Shown: one piece after another, positions 61,743-64,000 of the stretch
Layout of the letters: every line of letters begins with the position of its first letter
Position numbering within the stretch: the first letter of the stretch is position 1
DNA from: Caryophanon tenue
Lineage (GTDB): Bacteria > Bacillota > Bacilli > Bacillales_A > Planococcaceae
Assembly: GCF_001700315.1 (NCBI RefSeq)
Contig: NZ_MASJ01000007.1
Span: forward strand, 1 to 64,000
Length of the DNA stretch: 64,000 nucleotides
Direction of reading: 5' to 3'
The notes under the pieces: model-generated
Told to the model about the DNA's origin: nothing
The model's input: the letters and a program-made list of their open reading frames with translations, nothing else
Database searches by the model: none
Made by a program: the position numbers and the translations under genes

Positions 61743-61787
61743 AAAAAGAGCCATGTAAAAGGTTTCCCTTTCACGTGGCTCTTTTGC
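61743..61787 (-). terminator. Terminator of the SGNH hydrolase gene
   Basis: Stem AAAGAGCCATGTAAAAGG with CCTTTCACGTGGCTCTTT and flanking A/T runs, beyond the SGNH gene stop and before sbcD. Confidence 0.85.
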
Positions 61788-61788
61788 G

Positions 61789-62679
61789 TTAACGTGCGAC
61801 CGCATATAAACGCTGCAATGCATAATAACCATGTGGCATCGCGTAACGCTCTACCGTTGCTTGCTGCTGTGCAATCGGTTCACTTTGCTGTTCAACTCGC
61901 TCCGTTAATTGTGTAAGTACTTCCTCAAACGTTAACGGATTCGGTTGGGGCAATTCTTCGCTACGTAACTCCGGTGCACCGTACGCGCGTAAAAAAGCAT
62001 TCGCCATGACACGATAACCTTCAAAGTTTGGATGTACATCTGCAGCATTTGGTAAATACGTTACTGCCTGCTTATTAAAGCTTGTTGCGACATCAACAAA
62101 TATTGCATCGTTTGCAGCCGCTACTTGCTGTAAAATCGCATTTAATATATCTTGTTGGCGCATTAACCCTTCCTTCTGTACATCATGCACATAAGGATAC
62201 GGGAAATAATAGCCCATCACATATATTGTCGCTTGCGGTGCGCGCGTTGCAAGCTCATCCAAAATAAGCTGCATATTTTTCCGCACTTCATTTAACGCAA
62301 AGTCCGCAGCTAATTGGTCAAAGCGCACTTCACCCGTCGCGGCATCTGTTGACACAAGCCCGAGTAAATCATTTGCACCAGCTGAAATCGTAATAAGTGT
62401 CGCCTTTTGTAAATCTGGCTGTGCCAGTGGCTCTTGAACACGTTCAAGCACTTGCGCTGTTGTAAAACCAGAAAACGCTAATTGTTTCGTAAAATGTGTA
62501 AGCTGTCGTTGTGATGCAAGACGTTGTGCAATGAAATCTGCGTAGCCTGCATCAATCATACGGTTTGGCGTTTGCCCTGCCGCTAAGGAGTCACCTAATG
62601 CAACATAGTATTGCTGTGCCGATGTTGCTGGCACCATACATAACCAGCATCCTAGTATCATAATGCACAATCGTCTCAT
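61789..62679 (-). CDS. Secreted SGNH/GDSL-type esterase or lipase
   Basis: A 296-residue exported hydrolase. Signal peptide MRRLCIMILGCWLCMVPATSA; block I VALGDSLAAG (Ser nucleophile), block II near QLAFSGFTT, block III SAGANDLL (Asn), block V DVHPNFEGY (Asp and His). Mature N-terminus follows directly after the cleavage site. Similar to B. subtilis YpmR-type SGNH proteins; substrate (lipid, cell-wall ester) unknown. AAAGGGG precedes the ATG. Follows the aminopeptidase gene by 15 bases, so possibly co-transcribed. Confidence 0.87.
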   Translation of the reverse strand: MRRLCIMILGCWLCMVPATSAQQYYVALGDSLAAGQTPNRMIDAGYADFIAQRLASQRQLTHFTKQLAFSGFTTAQVLERVQEPLAQPDLQKATLITISAGANDLLGLVSTDAATGEVRFDQLAADFALNEVRKNMQLILDELATRAPQATIYVMGYYFPYPYVHDVQKEGLMRQQDILNAILQQVAAANDAIFVDVATSFNKQAVTYLPNAADVHPNFEGYRVMANAFLRAYGAPELRSEELPQPNPLTFEEVLTQLTERVEQQSEPIAQQQATVERYAMPHGYYALQRLYAVAR

Positions 62680-62694
62680 CTCATCACCCCTTTA

Positions 62695-63924
62695 TTAAAA
62701 TGCCCACTCACCGCTACGGAAAATTGGTTCAACTGTGCCGTCGTAAAGCTCGCCATCAATATCCATTTCTCCTGAGCCAATCATAAAGTCTTCATGTGTA
62801 ATCGATGTATTAATACCCTTTTCTTCCATTTGTGCTTCCGTTAAGTCACGACCACCCTCATAGTTCGTTGGGTAAGCGGCACCAATCGCTAAATGGTTTG
62901 ATGCATTTTCATCGAATAATGTGTTGTAGTATAAAATATTGGAAGATGAAATTGGTGATTTGTGTGGCACTAATGCAACCTCACCTAAATAGCTTGAGCC
63001 TTCATCGTTTTGAATTAATTGCTGTAATAAATCGTTGCCGACTTTCGCTTCTGCTTTGACAATTTTACCGCCCTCAAACCATAGCGTAAAGCCATCAATA
63101 ATATTCCCTTGGTACACAAGCGGCTTCGTGTTACTTACATAGCCGTCCACACCATATTTCGCCGGCATTGTGTATACTTCTTCCGTTGGCATATTAGCAA
63201 TAAACGTTGTATCTTGCGGTGTTTTACTGCTACCTGAAGCCCATACATGCTTGTCTGGCAATTCAATTGTTAGCGCTGTACCTGGCGCTTTATAATGTAG
63301 CTTTTTAAAGCGCTTATCATTTAACTGCTGTGCACGACTTTCTAAGTTCGCCACATGCTCGCGCCATTTCGCAACGGCATCTCCTTCACCGATACGCACC
63401 GTATGGAAGATCGCTTCCCACATTGCGCCCATTTGCTCGTCTTCTGGTAAATGCGCAAACACTTTTGCTGCCCATTTTTCAGATGGTACGGCAATAATTG
63501 ACCAAGCAATTTGGTCTGTCATCACTGCTTTGCGATAATTAGCAAGCGCTTCGCCACCAACTTTTTGCTGTGTGGCAATACGCTCTACTGGAATGCCTGC
63601 TAATAAATCTGGGTCTTGTGCATCAATCCACAGTAGTGCGCCCTCTTCTTCGATTAACTCATCACGCTGCGCCACAATCCATTTCGGATATTTCGCCATC
63701 TCTTCTTCGCTACCGCCTTCATAAAAAGCACGTGCGATAAAATCATCTGTTAACTGAACATGTACGCGACCTGCGCCTGCTTTATACGCTGCATCCACGA
63801 CTAAACGTGTAAATGGTAATGTCTCAACAGACGTGTTAATTAATAAATATTGCCCTGGCTGAATGTTTACGCCTACCTTTACAGCAAGCTCAGCAAATGC
63901 CGCTAATTTTTCATTAAATGTCAT
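62695..63924 (-). CDS. M29 family metallo-aminopeptidase, paralogue 2
   Basis: A 409-residue paralogue of the enzyme at 45586-46821, with the same metal-site blocks: MPTEEVYTMP, GEVALVPHKSPI, LFDENASNHLAIG, HEDFMIGS. The N-termini also agree (FAELAVKVGVNIQ against YAELAVKVGVNIQ), while other parts differ strongly, so the duplication is old and both copies appear functional. ATG 63924 has AAAGGTGGG eight bases upstream and overlaps the stop of the preceding gene (ATGA). Confidence 0.9.
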   Translation of the reverse strand: MTFNEKLAAFAELAVKVGVNIQPGQYLLINTSVETLPFTRLVVDAAYKAGAGRVHVQLTDDFIARAFYEGGSEEEMAKYPKWIVAQRDELIEEEGALLWIDAQDPDLLAGIPVERIATQQKVGGEALANYRKAVMTDQIAWSIIAVPSEKWAAKVFAHLPEDEQMGAMWEAIFHTVRIGEGDAVAKWREHVANLESRAQQLNDKRFKKLHYKAPGTALTIELPDKHVWASGSSKTPQDTTFIANMPTEEVYTMPAKYGVDGYVSNTKPLVYQGNIIDGFTLWFEGGKIVKAEAKVGNDLLQQLIQNDEGSSYLGEVALVPHKSPISSSNILYYNTLFDENASNHLAIGAAYPTNYEGGRDLTEAQMEEKGINTSITHEDFMIGSGEMDIDGELYDGTVEPIFRSGEWAF

Positions 63925-64000
63925 CCGCGTTTCCCACCTTTATTTGATTTTGGTGTATATTTTTTCACAGCCGGCTTCGCTGCTTTTGGCGCTGTATTTG
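63921..64000 (-). CDS. C-terminal end of an unidentified gene (partial)
   Basis: Minus-strand frame entering from beyond 64000 and ending in TGA at 63921; the last 25 residues are Lys/Ala/Pro-rich (AAKPAVKKYTPKSNKGGKRG). The ATGA overlap with the aminopeptidase start and the absence of stops support a real, coupled gene. Too little is visible to name it; the tail looks like an unstructured basic extension. Confidence 0.6.
   Translation of the reverse strand, partial: NTAPKAAKPAVKKYTPKSNKGGKRG

Overview
The window reads as a chromosome segment of a low-GC, endospore-former-type Gram-positive of the Bacillales, most like the Planococcaceae/Lysinibacillus-Solibacillus-Kurthia group. This is inferred from gene content, gene order and codon style, not from a search. 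Strong AGGAGG-type ribosome sites, Bacillus-only families (YgxA, YgzB, YfhP, YfhJ, YfhH, YfkK), PerR with a Per box, a TPP riboswitch of Bacillus type and an rRNA leader ending in a CTTGAAAACTGAAC-like motif all fit. No phage, insertion sequence, CRISPR array or tRNA was recognised.

Layout. 1-200: tandem promoters and leader of an rRNA operon that leaves the window on the minus strand. 326-19495: a block in the same order as a Bacillus subtilis neighbourhood (ygxA, ygzB, perR, bcp, gsaB, ygaE, ygaD, ygaC/ntdP, mutY, yfhP, yfhJ, yfhH, recX, yfhF, rlmCD), interrupted by extra genes (a D-2-hydroxyacid dehydrogenase, a polymerase/ligase-like membrane protein, a nitronate monooxygenase-like protein and an acyl-CoA synthetase). 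19500-22275: a lipoprotein with a zinc-protease motif, a TPR-like protein and an acetyltransferase. 22359-33000: accessory metabolism, namely ureide genes pucG-pucF with divergent pucR, an FAD oxidoreductase, and an amidase-FAH-GGT-chrA-chrA operon. 33071-34560: an MFS exporter behind an attenuator-like leader with a small upstream reading frame. 34695-45397: SE1561 protein, DUF1963 protein, class I fumarase, a P1B-type ATPase, CMD protein, YihY, YtxH, YfkK, psuK-psuG and motAB. 45586-54556: M29 aminopeptidase, carbonic anhydrase, ppk2-pepF-acetyltransferase operon, a membrane protein, an ATP-grasp ligase (candidate D-aspartate ligase) and an unknown protein. 54593-64000: map, thiT under a TPP riboswitch, two small proteins, sbcDC, an SGNH hydrolase, a second M29 aminopeptidase, and the tail of one more gene.

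How parts work together. Peroxide defence (PerR, Bcp), DNA repair (MutY, RecX, SbcCD), translation maintenance (RlmCD, Map) and nitrogen salvage (PucFG/PucR, amidase, GGT, PsuGK, peptidases) dominate. Many start sites were moved from the longest reading frame to the codon that has a proper ribosome site; TTG and GTG starts are frequent.

Most interesting. (1) The MFS leader at 34306-34570 looks like ribosome-controlled transcription attenuation. (2) A family of about 240-330 bp nested-hairpin repeats occupies five of the thirteen convergent gene junctions. (3) A P1B-ATPase has glycine where the metal-binding cysteine of the SPC motif is expected. (4) A 38-residue cationic peptide gene has its own ribosome site. 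(5) A pseudouridine kinase with an N-terminal helix-turn-helix faces two 16-bp operator-like repeats spaced 20 bp apart around its -10 box.
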